Assembly (NCBI GenBank): GCA_031361295.1
Contig: JANMCN010000133.1
Location: 1 to 64,000 of the forward strand
Direction: 5' to 3'
Length of the DNA stretch: 64,000 nt
Origin: JALZOC01 sp031361295
GTDB taxonomy: Bacteria; Acidobacteriota; Vicinamibacteria; Vicinamibacterales; 2-12-FULL-66-21
The notes under the pieces were generated by a model, which was not told where the DNA came from, ran no database searches, and worked only from the letters and a program-made list of their open reading frames with translations. Shown piece after piece: positions 34,248 to 43,477 of this stretch (positions are counted from its first letter, which is position 1; every line of letters starts with the position of its first letter). A program made the position numbers and the translations under genes.

Positions 34248-34424
34248 ATGTTGATCAGTCATCTGAAGTCGTTCGGCAAACGGGAAGACGGGCAGGACCT
34301 GCTCGAGTACGCGCTCCTCGTCGCGCTCATCGCGCTCATCGCGATTGGCGCGGTGGGGCTTGCCGGCGGCGCGGTGAACACGATCTTCACCAACGTCGCG
34401 AACGCGCTGAGCGCTGCGGCGTAG
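34248..34424 (+). CDS. flp: Flp/Fap type IVb pilin 2
   Basis: A 58-residue pilin beginning MLISHLKSFGKREDG, followed by the same GQDLLEYALLVALIALIAIG core as the first pilin and the same VGLAGGAVNTIF segment. Near-identity at the base level in the core shows a recent tandem duplication; the leaders and the last few residues differ. It may be a minor pilin or dosage copy. Confidence 0.93.
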   Translation: MLISHLKSFGKREDGQDLLEYALLVALIALIAIGAVGLAGGAVNTIFTNVANALSAAA

Positions 34425-34505
34425 TCGTTGTCAGGGGGCGGTGGGCGGCTGACCGCCGCGCGCCGTCCCCGCCTGTCACTGAGGACCAGGGAGGAGCAGT
34501 CGCCG

Positions 34506-34697
34506 ATGCAGTCGCAAGTCGCCGTGGCCATGCTGAAGAAAGTCGCCGGTGTGCACCGGTCGGAAGACGGGCAGGACCTGCTGGAATACGGGCTGCTCGC
34601 CGCGCTGATTGCCATCATCGCGCTCGGCGCCGTGACGGCCGTGGGTAACACGATCTCGGTCGTGTTCTGGAACGCGATTGCTGCAGCCAGTATCTAG
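34506..34697 (+). CDS. flp: Flp/Fap type IVb pilin 3 (divergent)
   Basis: A 63-residue pilin with a longer leader (MQSQVAVAMLKKVAGVHRS), core EDGQDLLEYGLLAALIAIIA and a distinct tail with a tryptophan (VVFWNAIAAAS). GGAGGAG precedes the ATG. It is clearly less related than the first two are to each other and may be a minor or tip pilin. Its stop codon lies inside the start of the prepilin peptidase gene. Confidence 0.92.
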   Translation: MQSQVAVAMLKKVAGVHRSEDGQDLLEYGLLAALIAIIALGAVTAVGNTISVVFWNAIAAASI

Positions 34698-35190
34698 CGC
34701 AGCGTTTGTCGCCCTGGCCGCCGGGGCGCTCGTCGCAACGATTATCGATATTCGAACCCGGCGCATCCCCAATGCCCTGACCGCCGCGATGGCGGGGGTG
34801 GGCATCGGCCTCGCAGTCACCGGCATGAGCGGCGTGACCATGGGTTCGTCACTCGCGGGGCTGGTGGTCGGTCTGATGCTGATGATGCCGGGACACGTGA
34901 TGGGCGCCACCGGCGCCGGTGACGTGAAACTGATGGGCGGCGTCGGCGCCATTCTCGGAGTGAAGCTGGTCGTCACCGCCTTTCTCTTTACCGCAATCGC
35001 CGGCGGCGTGCTCGCGGTGGCCGTCGCGCTCAGGCGGCGCAGGCTCGCCGCGACGCTCGCGGGAACCGGGCGGCTAATCGCCGCGCCGACGGGGCTGCCG
35101 GGCGAGTTGCGCAAGTCTTCTCCGGTGAGCCGGTTCGCGTACGGACCGGCGATCGCGATCGGCAGTGTGATCGCCGCGATTGTCGGATGA
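34678..35190 (+). CDS. tadV: Flp prepilin peptidase (TadV/CpaA, A24 family)
   Basis: A 170-residue membrane aspartic protease that cleaves Flp leaders. Both catalytic aspartates are seen: IIDIRTRRIPN near residue 25 and GAGDVKLMGG near residue 80 (the GxGD motif). Several hydrophobic helices surround them. The TTG start at 34678 overlaps the pilin 3 stop by 20 bases; a start a few codons later is possible. It lacks the N-terminal methylase domain, as usual for Tad systems. Confidence 0.9.
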   Translation: MLQPVSSAAFVALAAGALVATIIDIRTRRIPNALTAAMAGVGIGLAVTGMSGVTMGSSLAGLVVGLMLMMPGHVMGATGAGDVKLMGGVGAILGVKLVVTAFLFTAIAGGVLAVAVALRRRRLAATLAGTGRLIAAPTGLPGELRKSSPVSRFAYGPAIAIGSVIAAIVG

Positions 35191-35220
35191 ACCCATGACG
35201 GCAGGGAAACAGAGAACGCC

Positions 35221-35637
35221 ATGACCAGAAGGCTTCGGAATCAACGCGGAGCGGCGCTGCTCGAAACGGCGATCACGCTCCCGCTCATCCTGCTGATCTC
35301 GGTCGCGATCTTCGAGTTCGGCCGCGCCTACCAGGTGCAGCAGGTGCTCACGAACGCCGCGCGCGAAGGCGCCCGCGTCGCCGTGCTGCCCGACTACACC
35401 GACGCCCAGGTCGTCACCATCGTCCGCACGTACCTGACGGACGGCGGACTCACCGCCGTGGACCCGACGATTACCCGCAACATCGCCGTACCCCCGGGCA
35501 CGGCCTCGCGCGTCACGATCAGCTACCCGTTCAATTTCATGGTGCTCAACCCGGTGGCGCGACTCGTGACGCCCTCCTCCACCCTCGGCAGCGGGGCCCT
35601 GCTGATGCAGGCCTCTGCGTTGATGCGGAACGAATAA
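35221..35637 (+). CDS. tadE: TadE-family pseudopilin
   Basis: A 138-residue protein with the TadE/G N-terminal domain: RNQRGAALLETAITLPLILL followed by FEFGRAYQVQQVLTNAAREG, a single membrane helix then a periplasmic beta-rich part. TadE proteins are processed by the Tad peptidase and act in pilus assembly. The ATG follows the peptidase stop by 30 bp. Confidence 0.9.
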   Translation: MTRRLRNQRGAALLETAITLPLILLISVAIFEFGRAYQVQQVLTNAAREGARVAVLPDYTDAQVVTIVRTYLTDGGLTAVDPTITRNIAVPPGTASRVTISYPFNFMVLNPVARLVTPSSTLGSGALLMQASALMRNE

Positions 35638-35650
35638 CAAAGGAATCCCA

Positions 35651-36517
35651 ATGCGCAGTCGAATCTTTGCCGTCCTCGCCATCGCCGTCCTCGCCGGAGG
35701 AGGGCTCGCGTATGGCACGTACAACTTCATCTCGACCCAGCCCGCCGCGACGGTGGCCGCACCCACGCAGCCGATCGTGGTGGCCGCGGCGAACCTCCAG
35801 CTCGGCGCCGAGCTGAAGAAAGAGGATCTGGCCGTGATTGCGTTCCCCGCCGGGAAGGCGCCGGAGGGCACCTTCTCGAAGGTCTCCGACGTGCTCGGCC
35901 GCGGGCTGATCGTGCCGATGGTGAAGAACGAGCCGGTCCTCGCCGCCAAGCTGGCCTCGAAGGAAGCGGGATCGGGCCTGCCGCCGGTCATCCCCGAAGG
36001 GATGCGGGCGGTATCGGTGCGCGTGAACGAAGTCGTCGGCGTTGCCGGCTACGTGCTGCCCGGCAATCGCGTCGACGTCGTCGCCACGGCGAGCCCGAAC
36101 GACACCCGCGCGGATACGACCTCGCGCGTGATCCTGTCGAACGTGCAGGTGCTCACCGCCGGCACGCGCATGGAACAGGACCAGGAAAAAGGCAAGCCGA
36201 TGCAGGTGACCGTCGTGACGCTGCTCGTCAATCCCGAGCAGTCGGAGCGGCTGTCGCTCGCGAGCACGGAAGGCAAGATTCAGCTCGCGCTGCGCAACCC
36301 GATGGACCAGGGAGCCCCCGCCACGCCCGGCATCAAGACCGCCGGGTTGATGGGCGCCGTGACGGGACGGCCGGCGCAGTCGGCGTCGGTCTCCACACGG
36401 CCCCGGACCCCGGCGTCGGCCGGACAGCCCGTGACGCAGACCGCGCCCGCACCGGCGCCGCTGCCCACGGTCGAGATGATTCGCGGCGACAAGCGTTCGT
36501 CGGAAGTGATTCGGTAA
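35651..36517 (+). CDS. cpaB: Flp pilus assembly protein CpaB (RcpC)
   Basis: A 288-residue protein with an N-terminal membrane anchor (IFAVLAIAVLAGGGLAYG), a SAF-type domain (VVVAAANLQLGAELKKEDLA at about residue 40) and the RcpC/CpaB domain (GMRAVSVRVNEVVGVAGYVLP, then GNRVDVVATA). A Pro/Thr/Ala-rich tail of about 60 residues follows. CpaB is periplasmic and supports the outer-membrane secretin encoded next. GGAATCCCA precedes the ATG only weakly. Confidence 0.92.
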   Translation: MRSRIFAVLAIAVLAGGGLAYGTYNFISTQPAATVAAPTQPIVVAAANLQLGAELKKEDLAVIAFPAGKAPEGTFSKVSDVLGRGLIVPMVKNEPVLAAKLASKEAGSGLPPVIPEGMRAVSVRVNEVVGVAGYVLPGNRVDVVATASPNDTRADTTSRVILSNVQVLTAGTRMEQDQEKGKPMQVTVVTLLVNPEQSERLSLASTEGKIQLALRNPMDQGAPATPGIKTAGLMGAVTGRPAQSASVSTRPRTPASAGQPVTQTAPAPAPLPTVEMIRGDKRSSEVIR

Positions 36518-36525
36518 GTACCGGC

Positions 36526-36612
36526 TTCCAGCCGCCGGCTGCCAGCTTCCAGCGCGGAGGCCAGGGCGGCTCACAGGGTGCTGGGAGCTGGAAGCGGGAA
36601 GCTGGAAGCTGG
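36526..36612. repeat. Inverted heptamer arrays between cpaB and cpaC
   Basis: Four units (TTCCAGC, CGCCGGC, TGCCAGC, TTCCAGC) at 36526-36553 face four complementary units (GGGAGCT, GGAAGCG, GGAAGCT, GGAAGCT) at 36583-36612. The intervening 29 bases could form the loop of a long imperfect hairpin inside the pilus operon, before the secretin ribosome binding site. Confidence 0.8.
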
Positions 36613-36641
36613 TTCACAACTGATTTATCGAAGGAGATCTC

Positions 36642-38708
36642 ATGACCCCGCGGGCAACAACGTTCAGGCCGGCGCTGGCCGCCTTCATCATCGTGATACT
36701 CGTGGCTGCCCCGCAGGCCCGGCAGGCGCAACAGCCGCCGCAGTTTGCGCCGGCCGCCGCGGCCGCGCCAGGCGCGGGGTCGCGCATGTCCGCCGCGGGC
36801 ACGACCGACATCGACCTGCTGGTCGGCCGCTCCACGGTCGTCAACGTGGGGTCCCCGATCGCGCGGGTGTCGCTGACCGTGCCGGACATCGCCGACGCGA
36901 TGGTCACGGCGCCCGGGCAGCTGCTCATCCACGGCAAGGCGCCAGGGACCATTTCACTCTTCGTGTGGGATCGCGGCGGGGCAATCACCACGTACGAAGT
37001 GAAGGTACGGCGCGACCTGAGCGCGCTCGTCGAGCAGGTCAAGCAGCTGTTCCCCGGTGAGCCCATCAGCATCATCGGCAGCGGCAAGGACGTCGTGATC
37101 TCCGGCACGGTCTCGAGCCAGTACGTCGTGGACAAGGCGGCGAACGTCGCGGCCGGCTACGTCGACAAGGCCGACAACGTCGTCAACCTGCTGAAGCAGC
37201 AGGAGGGCGTCGCCTCGAACCAGGTCATGCTGCGCGTGCGCTTTGCAGAGGTCAGCCGGACCGCGATGACGGAACTGGGCGCATCGGTGTTCACGGGCCC
37301 CGGGGGCTTCCATGATTACGTCGCACGCTCGACCACGCAGCAGTTCGGCGCCCCCGACTTTGAAATGACCCGCGGATCGGTGCAGGGCGCGAACAAGTTC
37401 GGCGGGGGCCGGGACACGGTCGAGACCACGGGCGGCAAGCAGACCTTCAGCGACTTCCTGAACCTGTTCGTCTTCAACAACAAGTACAACGTCGGCACGG
37501 TCGTCAAGGCGCTTCAGGACAAGGGGCTGTTCCAGAGCCTGGCGGAGCCGAATCTCATTGCCACCAACGGCAAGGAAGCGAGCTTCCTGGCCGGCGGAGA
37601 GTTTCCGATTCCGGTCGTGCAGGGCGGCGCCGGCGGCGGCAACTCCGTGACGGTGCAGTTCAAGGAATTCGGCGTTCGCCTGAGCTTCACGCCGACCGTA
37701 CTCGGCGGCGACCTCATCAACCTCAAGGTGAAGCCCGAGGTAAGCGCCCTCGATTTCGGGAACGCCGTCACGGTCAACGGATTCCGCATTCCGGCGTTGA
37801 CGACGCGCCGTACTGACACCGAGGTGGAGCTGCGGGACGGGCAGACGTTTGCGATCGCCGGCCTGCTGAACAACACCGTCACCGACTCGATGCGCAAGAT
37901 CCCCGGCATCGGCGACATTCCGGTTCTCGGCTGGCTGTTCAAGAGCAAGTCGCTCCAGAAGAACCAGACCGAGCTGGTGGTCATGATCACGCCGGTCATC
38001 ATCAGGCGCGGGCAGATGGGGGTGTCGGAAGGGCTGCCGTCGCTCGTCGAGCCGTATCTCGGCGCGCCGGCCAAGACCTATCCCAATACCCAGCCGTACG
38101 TCGGATCGCCGCGGAACCCCACGACCGCGCCGGCTCCGAAGAGCGGGGCGGCGAGCGGATCCTCCGACAAGGCTCCCGCTCCGACGCCGGCCGCGAAGGC
38201 GGCGCCCGTGCAGGCGGCGAAGCCTGTGACGCGTCCGATCGAATCATCGAAGCCGCTGCCGCTGGCGTCTGTGCCCTCGGGTGCTGCGAGCGCGCCTGCG
38301 GCGACGGCGCCCGCGCCGGTCAAGCACGCGGCGGCACCCGCGGCGAAGCCCGCGGCCGTCCCGGCTCCGAAGGTGGACACCAAGGCCCTGGCGCAGAAAC
38401 GCGAAGCCGACAAGAAGGCCGCCGAAGCTGTCGCCAAGCTGAAAGCTGCCGACGACCTGCGCAAGGCCGAGGAGGAGCGCGTCGCCAGGAAGAAAACGGA
38501 CGAGGACAAGCGCGCCGCCGAGAAACTCGCCAAGGAGCGCGCGCTCCGCGAGGCGGACGTGGCGAAGCGGAACGCCGAAGTGGCCCGCCGCAAGGCCGAA
38601 GAAGACCAGCGCCGCGATCGCTCGCTCGCCGACGCGGCGGCCCGCCTGAAGGCGGCGCAGGATGCCTACCAGGCCGAGGTCGACAAGACGAAGGGCTCCG
38701 AGAAATGA
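36642..38708 (+). CDS. cpaC: Tad secretin (CpaC/RcpA) with a long charged C-terminal tail
   Basis: A 688-residue outer-membrane secretin. It has a signal peptide (AFIIVILVAAPQARQAQ), the pilus-formation N-terminal domain (GRSTVVNVGSPIARVSL), a BON-like region, and the secretin core with VPVL-type region ALQDKGLFQSLAEPNLIATN and the terminal GIGDIPVLGWLFKS, ending near residue 455. The remaining 230 residues are unusual for the family: an Ala/Pro/Lys-rich linker, then about 110 residues of charged helix (KREADKKAAEAVAKLK, and similar units). GAAGGAGA stands correctly before the ATG. The tail may reach peptidoglycan or bind the similar charged-helix protein at 31040-33262. Confidence 0.92.
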   Translation: MTPRATTFRPALAAFIIVILVAAPQARQAQQPPQFAPAAAAAPGAGSRMSAAGTTDIDLLVGRSTVVNVGSPIARVSLTVPDIADAMVTAPGQLLIHGKAPGTISLFVWDRGGAITTYEVKVRRDLSALVEQVKQLFPGEPISIIGSGKDVVISGTVSSQYVVDKAANVAAGYVDKADNVVNLLKQQEGVASNQVMLRVRFAEVSRTAMTELGASVFTGPGGFHDYVARSTTQQFGAPDFEMTRGSVQGANKFGGGRDTVETTGGKQTFSDFLNLFVFNNKYNVGTVVKALQDKGLFQSLAEPNLIATNGKEASFLAGGEFPIPVVQGGAGGGNSVTVQFKEFGVRLSFTPTVLGGDLINLKVKPEVSALDFGNAVTVNGFRIPALTTRRTDTEVELRDGQTFAIAGLLNNTVTDSMRKIPGIGDIPVLGWLFKSKSLQKNQTELVVMITPVIIRRGQMGVSEGLPSLVEPYLGAPAKTYPNTQPYVGSPRNPTTAPAPKSGAASGSSDKAPAPTPAAKAAPVQAAKPVTRPIESSKPLPLASVPSGAASAPAATAPAPVKHAAAPAAKPAAVPAPKVDTKALAQKREADKKAAEAVAKLKAADDLRKAEEERVARKKTDEDKRAAEKLAKERALREADVAKRNAEVARRKAEEDQRRDRSLADAAARLKAAQDAYQAEVDKTKGSEK

Positions 38709-38760
38709 AGAAGCTGACCTGGGGCGGCTAATTGACGTTCAACCCGAACCGGAGAGCGCA

Positions 38761-39933
38761 ATGAAGAGACTCACACGGCTCCGTCGAGACGAATCGGGGA
38801 TGACCTACGTGTTCGTGGGGCTGAGCCTGATGGCGCTCATGAGCGCGAGCATGCTCGCCATCGACGTCGGCATGTTGATGACGGCGCGCACCCAGGCGCA
38901 GAACGCCGCTGACGCGGGCGCGCTCGCGGGCGCGACGGCGCTGGTGTACGACAACTGGGACGACCGCACGGCCACCGGGCCAGCGGTCACCAGCGCCCTG
39001 TCGGCGGCGACGTCGAACAACGTGATGGGCGCGCAGGTCTCGGTGAACAGCGGGGACGTGCAGTTCTCGAACGACCCGAATACGGGCAGCCCCGACCGCG
39101 TGAAAGTGACGGTCTGGCGGGCGGCACAGCGGGGCAATCCCGTCTCGACGCTCATCGCGCGCTATTTCGGCACCGACACCGCGAACATCGGCGCGTCCGC
39201 GATGGCTGAGGCTGCGCCGGCGAACGCGATGACCTGCGTGAAGCCGTTCACGATTCCCGACAAGTGGATCGAAAAGCAGACGCCCCCATACGACGCGACC
39301 GACACGTACGACGCCTACAACAACAAGGGCGTTCCCCTGGCGAATCCCGACATCTACATTCCTGCGTATGACGCGAACGGGACCCCCGATCCCAGCTACA
39401 CCGGGTACAACAACGAGCGCGAACGCGGCACGCGGCTGACGATCCGGGCGAGCACGGGCAGCAACATCGCACCCAGCATGTACTTCTCGCTCGCGATGCT
39501 CGACAACACCGGGGGCGACGACTACCGGTGGAACATCGCGAACTGCAACACACACGTCTACAAATGGGGCGACGGGCTGGTCCAGGAGCCTGGCGACATG
39601 ACCGGTCCGACCGCCCAGGGCGTCGCGGACCTCATCGCGAGAGACCCGAACGCGTACTGGAATGCCTCGACCAACGGCGTGTCCAACAGCGCCTTCGGGA
39701 ACCACAGCCCCAGAATTTTTCCGATTCCGCTGTATGACCCGATTTACTACGACTCCGGAAAGCGGAACGGCCGGACCGCAACGCTGAAGACGGCGAACTG
39801 GATCGGGTTCTTCATCGAAGACGTCGCGGGCAAGGACGTCATCGGCCGCATCATTCCCGTCGCCGGCATTCGTGACAAGAACGGTCCTGCACCGAATGCG
39901 GCGCTTCCGAAGACGATCCGGCTGATTCAGTAA
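38761..39933 (+). CDS. tadG: TadG-like pilus assembly protein
   Basis: A 390-residue protein that starts with the TadG/TadE-type helix (RRDESGMTYVFVGLSLMALM, then LAIDVGMLMTARTQAQNAAD and AGALAGATAL). The rest is a large periplasmic domain rich in Tyr, Asn and Asp, without an obvious von Willebrand A domain. The ATG at 38761 directly follows a GGAGAG. TadG proteins are needed for Flp pilus assembly but their role is poorly known. Confidence 0.82.
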   Translation: MKRLTRLRRDESGMTYVFVGLSLMALMSASMLAIDVGMLMTARTQAQNAADAGALAGATALVYDNWDDRTATGPAVTSALSAATSNNVMGAQVSVNSGDVQFSNDPNTGSPDRVKVTVWRAAQRGNPVSTLIARYFGTDTANIGASAMAEAAPANAMTCVKPFTIPDKWIEKQTPPYDATDTYDAYNNKGVPLANPDIYIPAYDANGTPDPSYTGYNNERERGTRLTIRASTGSNIAPSMYFSLAMLDNTGGDDYRWNIANCNTHVYKWGDGLVQEPGDMTGPTAQGVADLIARDPNAYWNASTNGVSNSAFGNHSPRIFPIPLYDPIYYDSGKRNGRTATLKTANWIGFFIEDVAGKDVIGRIIPVAGIRDKNGPAPNAALPKTIRLIQ

Positions 39934-39942
39934 CCGATACCC

Positions 39943-41133
39943 ATGGCACAGCTCGCAGCATCCATCATCAGTCACGACGACGAGTTCAAACGGCAGCTGG
40001 CGGCGATGCTGCGGGCGTGCGGGGTTCCGGTCGGGATCGTCGAGGAGCGTCGAAGCGGCGCGGAGTCGGCCGGCCCTGACCTCGTCGTCGTCGACATCCG
40101 CGGCGACGCCTCGTCCGGCATGGCGGCGATCGAGCGGATGCGGGCGGGGCACCCCGGTGTCGCGCTCTTCGCTGTCGCGGCGGCGTCCGAGCCCGAGCTG
40201 ATCCTCCAGGCGATGCGCGCCGGCGCGAACGAGTTCTTCCCGTGGACGGGGGGCGGCGCGACGCAGGCGTCGCGCGCCATGGAGGAGTCCTTCCACAGCG
40301 CCGTCCGGCGGACGGCGGCGCGGCGCGAGGCGGTCACCGCGGGCGCGCGTCAGCCGTGCGTGACGCACGTGTTCCTGGGCGCCAAGGGCGGCTCGGGCAC
40401 GACGACCGTCGCGGTGAACTGCGCGGTCGAGCTCGCCAGACTGACGAAGCGGCCGACGGCGATCCTGGATCTCAAGCCGTGCCTGGGCGAAGTCGCGCTG
40501 TTCCTGGGCGTCCGTCCGCGGTTCACGGTGCTCGACGCGATCGAGAATCTGCACCGGCTGGACCGCGACTTCCTCAGTGAGCTCATGTCGCGCCACAAGT
40601 CGGGCCTCGACATCCTCGCCGCGTCCGAACAGTTCGACCGGCCGAACGCGCAGGACGCCGGCGCGATCGAGGAACTGCTCCGGGTCCTCGCGCGGCTCTA
40701 CGACTACATCGTGATCGACGCCGGCAACATGATCAATTCGTGCGCGGTCGCGGCGCTCTATGCCGCGGACACGATCTTCCTGGTCACGAACCCCGACGTG
40801 CCGTCGATCCGCAACTCGCAGCGGCTCGTCGATCGCGTCCGGCAGCTCGGCGCGGGCAGCGAGCGCGTCAAGATCCTGCTTAACCGCGTGTCGGATCAGC
40901 ATCTGATCGCCCCCAAGCAGATCGAGACCGCGCTCGGGTCCGGCATCCATCACACGTTCTCGAGCGACTACCGCACCGTGTCGACCGCACTCAACTCGGG
41001 CGTTCCACTCTCGCTGACGAACAACTCGGAAATCGCGATGCAGTTCGGCAGCTTCACGCGTCAGCTCCTCGGACTTCAGGAAGACGTGAAGCCAGAGCCT
41101 GAGAAACGCAAAGCATTCCTCGGGATCCTCTGA
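39943..41133 (+). CDS. cpaE: Pilus localisation ATPase TadZ/CpaE
   Basis: A 396-residue protein: an N-terminal atypical receiver domain (about 1-120) and a MinD/ParA-like ATPase. The P-loop reads GAKGGSGTTTVAVN; the usual second-last lysine is Thr, as in many TadZ/CpaE proteins, while the signature lysine at the front (KGG) is kept. DYIVIDAGN is the Walker B region. TadZ marks the pole where the pilus is assembled. It follows tadG by 9 bp. Confidence 0.92.
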   Translation: MAQLAASIISHDDEFKRQLAAMLRACGVPVGIVEERRSGAESAGPDLVVVDIRGDASSGMAAIERMRAGHPGVALFAVAAASEPELILQAMRAGANEFFPWTGGGATQASRAMEESFHSAVRRTAARREAVTAGARQPCVTHVFLGAKGGSGTTTVAVNCAVELARLTKRPTAILDLKPCLGEVALFLGVRPRFTVLDAIENLHRLDRDFLSELMSRHKSGLDILAASEQFDRPNAQDAGAIEELLRVLARLYDYIVIDAGNMINSCAVAALYAADTIFLVTNPDVPSIRNSQRLVDRVRQLGAGSERVKILLNRVSDQHLIAPKQIETALGSGIHHTFSSDYRTVSTALNSGVPLSLTNNSEIAMQFGSFTRQLLGLQEDVKPEPEKRKAFLGIL

Positions 41134-41148
41134 TCGGAACCAATTACC

Positions 41149-42492
41149 ATGACCCTGTCGATTACTCCTTCACAGGCGCCCGGCGCACCAGCCCGCCCCG
41201 CGCGGGTCGAGGCGCCGAGACCGCAGTATCTCGAGCTCAAGGCCAACGTCCACCGGAAGCTGCTCAACCGGCTGAACCTCGAAGCGCTGGCCTCCGCGGA
41301 GCGGCCCAGGGCCGAAGCCGAGATCCGGACGCTGCTCTTCGAATTGATTTCCGAAGAAGGCATGCCGCTCACGATGACCGAGCGTGAAGGCATCCTGAGC
41401 GACGTCATCGACGAGGTATTCGGCCTGGGACCCCTCGAGCCCCTGCTGCGCGACCCGGGTGTCAGCGACATCCTGGTGAACACCTACAAGCAGGTGTACG
41501 TCGAGCGCGCCGGCAAGCTCGAGCGGCTGCCGACGACGTTCCAGAGCGACAAGCACCTGATGCGCGTGATCGACCGCATCGTCAGCGGCGTCGGGCGCCG
41601 GGTCGACGACAGCTCGCCGATGGTCGACGCGCGCCTCCCCGACGGGTCCCGCGTCAACGCCATCATTCCACCGCTCGCCGTCGACGGGCCCCTGCTCTCG
41701 ATCCGCCGCTTTCCTGCGGAGCGGCTCAAGGCCGAGGATCTCGTCACGATCAAGTCCATGACACGGCCGATGCTCGAGTTCCTCGAGCACTGCGTGCGTG
41801 CGCGGCTGAACATGCTCATCAGCGGCGGCACCGGCGCCGGCAAGACCACGCTGCTCAACGTGCTCTCGAGCTTCATCTCCGAACGCGAACGCATCGTGAC
41901 GATCGAAGACGCGGCCGAGCTGCAGCTGCACCAGGAGCACGTGGCCCGGCTCGAGACGCGTCCGCCGAACGTCGAGGGCAAGGGTGCCGTGCGCCAGCGA
42001 CAGCTGCTCATCAACGCCCTTCGTATGCGTCCCGACCGCATCGTCGTCGGTGAGACACGAGGCGAAGAGGCGCTCGACATGCTCCAGGCCATGAACACCG
42101 GCCACGACGGCTCGCTCACGACGACCCACGCCAACACGCCGCGCGACGCCCTGACGCGCATCGAGACGATGATCGCGATGGGGGCGACGAACCTGCCGGA
42201 GCGCGCGATGCGGCAGCAGATTGCGGCCGCGATTCAGATCGTGATCCAGCAGTCGCGCATGAGCGACGGCACGAGGAAGGTGACGAGCATCTCCGAGATC
42301 ACCGGCATGGAGGGCGACGTCATCACCATGCAGGAGATCTTCTGCTTCGAGAAGCTCGGGATCACGCAGGACGGCAAGGTGATCGGGCGCTTCCGGGCCA
42401 CGGGCGTCCGCCCGAAGGTGTGCGAGCGGCTGAAGGCCTCGGGGATCCATCTGCCGCCCGACATGTTCGAAGGCGTGACGGAGGTGCGGTAA
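41149..42492 (+). CDS. cpaF: Pilus secretion ATPase TadA/CpaF
   Basis: A 447-residue type II/IV secretion ATPase. The N-terminal region (FGLGPLEPLLRDPGVSDILV) is typical of CpaF; Walker A is GGTGAGKTTLLN near residue 226, Walker B with RPDRIVVGETRGEEALD, and the histidine box TTHANTPRDALTRIE. It powers Flp pilus assembly and, in some species, retraction. The gene is 15 bp after tadZ and abuts tadB. Confidence 0.95.
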   Translation: MTLSITPSQAPGAPARPARVEAPRPQYLELKANVHRKLLNRLNLEALASAERPRAEAEIRTLLFELISEEGMPLTMTEREGILSDVIDEVFGLGPLEPLLRDPGVSDILVNTYKQVYVERAGKLERLPTTFQSDKHLMRVIDRIVSGVGRRVDDSSPMVDARLPDGSRVNAIIPPLAVDGPLLSIRRFPAERLKAEDLVTIKSMTRPMLEFLEHCVRARLNMLISGGTGAGKTTLLNVLSSFISERERIVTIEDAAELQLHQEHVARLETRPPNVEGKGAVRQRQLLINALRMRPDRIVVGETRGEEALDMLQAMNTGHDGSLTTTHANTPRDALTRIETMIAMGATNLPERAMRQQIAAAIQIVIQQSRMSDGTRKVTSISEITGMEGDVITMQEIFCFEKLGITQDGKVIGRFRATGVRPKVCERLKASGIHLPPDMFEGVTEVR

Positions 42493-43476
42493 ATGGCCGC
42501 CGCGATTCTCGTCCTGCTCGTATTCGGATTCGGCGTCGCGCTGGTGATGGGCCTGTACTTCGGCGCGACGAAGCTGCCGGGCATGCTCGAGCAGCGCAAG
42601 GTGGACGCGCGCCTGCTGGAGGTGTCGCAGCCGCTCGTCGACGAGCCGGCTCCGGGCAGCCTCAAGATGCTGGTCAAGGCGCGCCACGAAGGGCCCGTCC
42701 CTGGGCTCGATCGCATGGTCGCCGAGTCCGCAAGACTCTCGGGCATCGGCGCCTGGCTGGAGCAGTCCGGTCTCAAGGTGAGTGTCAGCGGCGTCCTGAT
42801 CATCGCGCTTGCGAGCGCCGGGCTGGTCGGCCTGGTCGCCGCGCTGGTGACGCGCGCGCCCGTCGCGCTGCCGCTTGGGGCCGCGGTCGGGTTCGCGGCG
42901 CCGTTCCTGTTCCTGAAGGTGAAGCGCTCGCGCCGGCTGCGGGTGTTCGAGGAGCAGTTCCCGGAAGCGCTCGACATGATCGCCCGGGCGCTCAAGGCCG
43001 GCCACGCCTTCGCGACGGGGCTGAAGATGGCCGCCGACGAACTGCCCGAACCCGTCGGACCGGAGTTCCGCAAGACCTTCGACGAGCAGAACTTCGGCCT
43101 GCCGCTGAAGGACTCGCTCGACAACCTGGCCAAGCGGATTCCCATTCTCGACGTGCGGTTTTTCGCGACCGCCGTGCTGATCCAGCGGGAGACGGGCGGC
43201 AACCTCTCGGAGATCCTGGAAAACCTCGGCCACGTCGTGCGGGAGCGATTCAAGATTCTCCGGCAGGTGCGCGTCTATACCGCACACGGCCGGTTCACGG
43301 GGTACGTCCTGCTGGCCCTGCCGGCATTCCTGGGCATCGCCCTGTCGTTCATCAACCCGGACCACATGAACATGCTGTTCCGCGAACGCATGGGGCAGAT
43401 GATGCTGCTCGGCGCGCTCGTGATGCAGGCGATCGGGTTCCTGTGGATCAAGCACGTCATCAAGATCGAGGTGTAG
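42493..43476 (+). CDS. tadB: Tad inner-membrane platform protein TadB
   Basis: A 327-residue type II secretion F-domain protein. Helices at about 5-25, 95-125 and 275-320 flank the cytoplasmic F domain (EEQFPEALDMIARALKAGHA and QRETGGNLSEILENL). Paired with TadC, it forms the inner-membrane core driven by CpaF. It starts on the base after the cpaF stop. Confidence 0.93.
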   Translation: MAAAILVLLVFGFGVALVMGLYFGATKLPGMLEQRKVDARLLEVSQPLVDEPAPGSLKMLVKARHEGPVPGLDRMVAESARLSGIGAWLEQSGLKVSVSGVLIIALASAGLVGLVAALVTRAPVALPLGAAVGFAAPFLFLKVKRSRRLRVFEEQFPEALDMIARALKAGHAFATGLKMAADELPEPVGPEFRKTFDEQNFGLPLKDSLDNLAKRIPILDVRFFATAVLIQRETGGNLSEILENLGHVVRERFKILRQVRVYTAHGRFTGYVLLALPAFLGIALSFINPDHMNMLFRERMGQMMLLGALVMQAIGFLWIKHVIKIEV

Positions 43477-43477
43477 T

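Noticed and set aside
34678..35190. Bifunctional PilD-type prepilin peptidase with methyltransferase domain
   Set aside because: At about 170 residues only the A24 peptidase core is present, as expected for TadV/CpaA.
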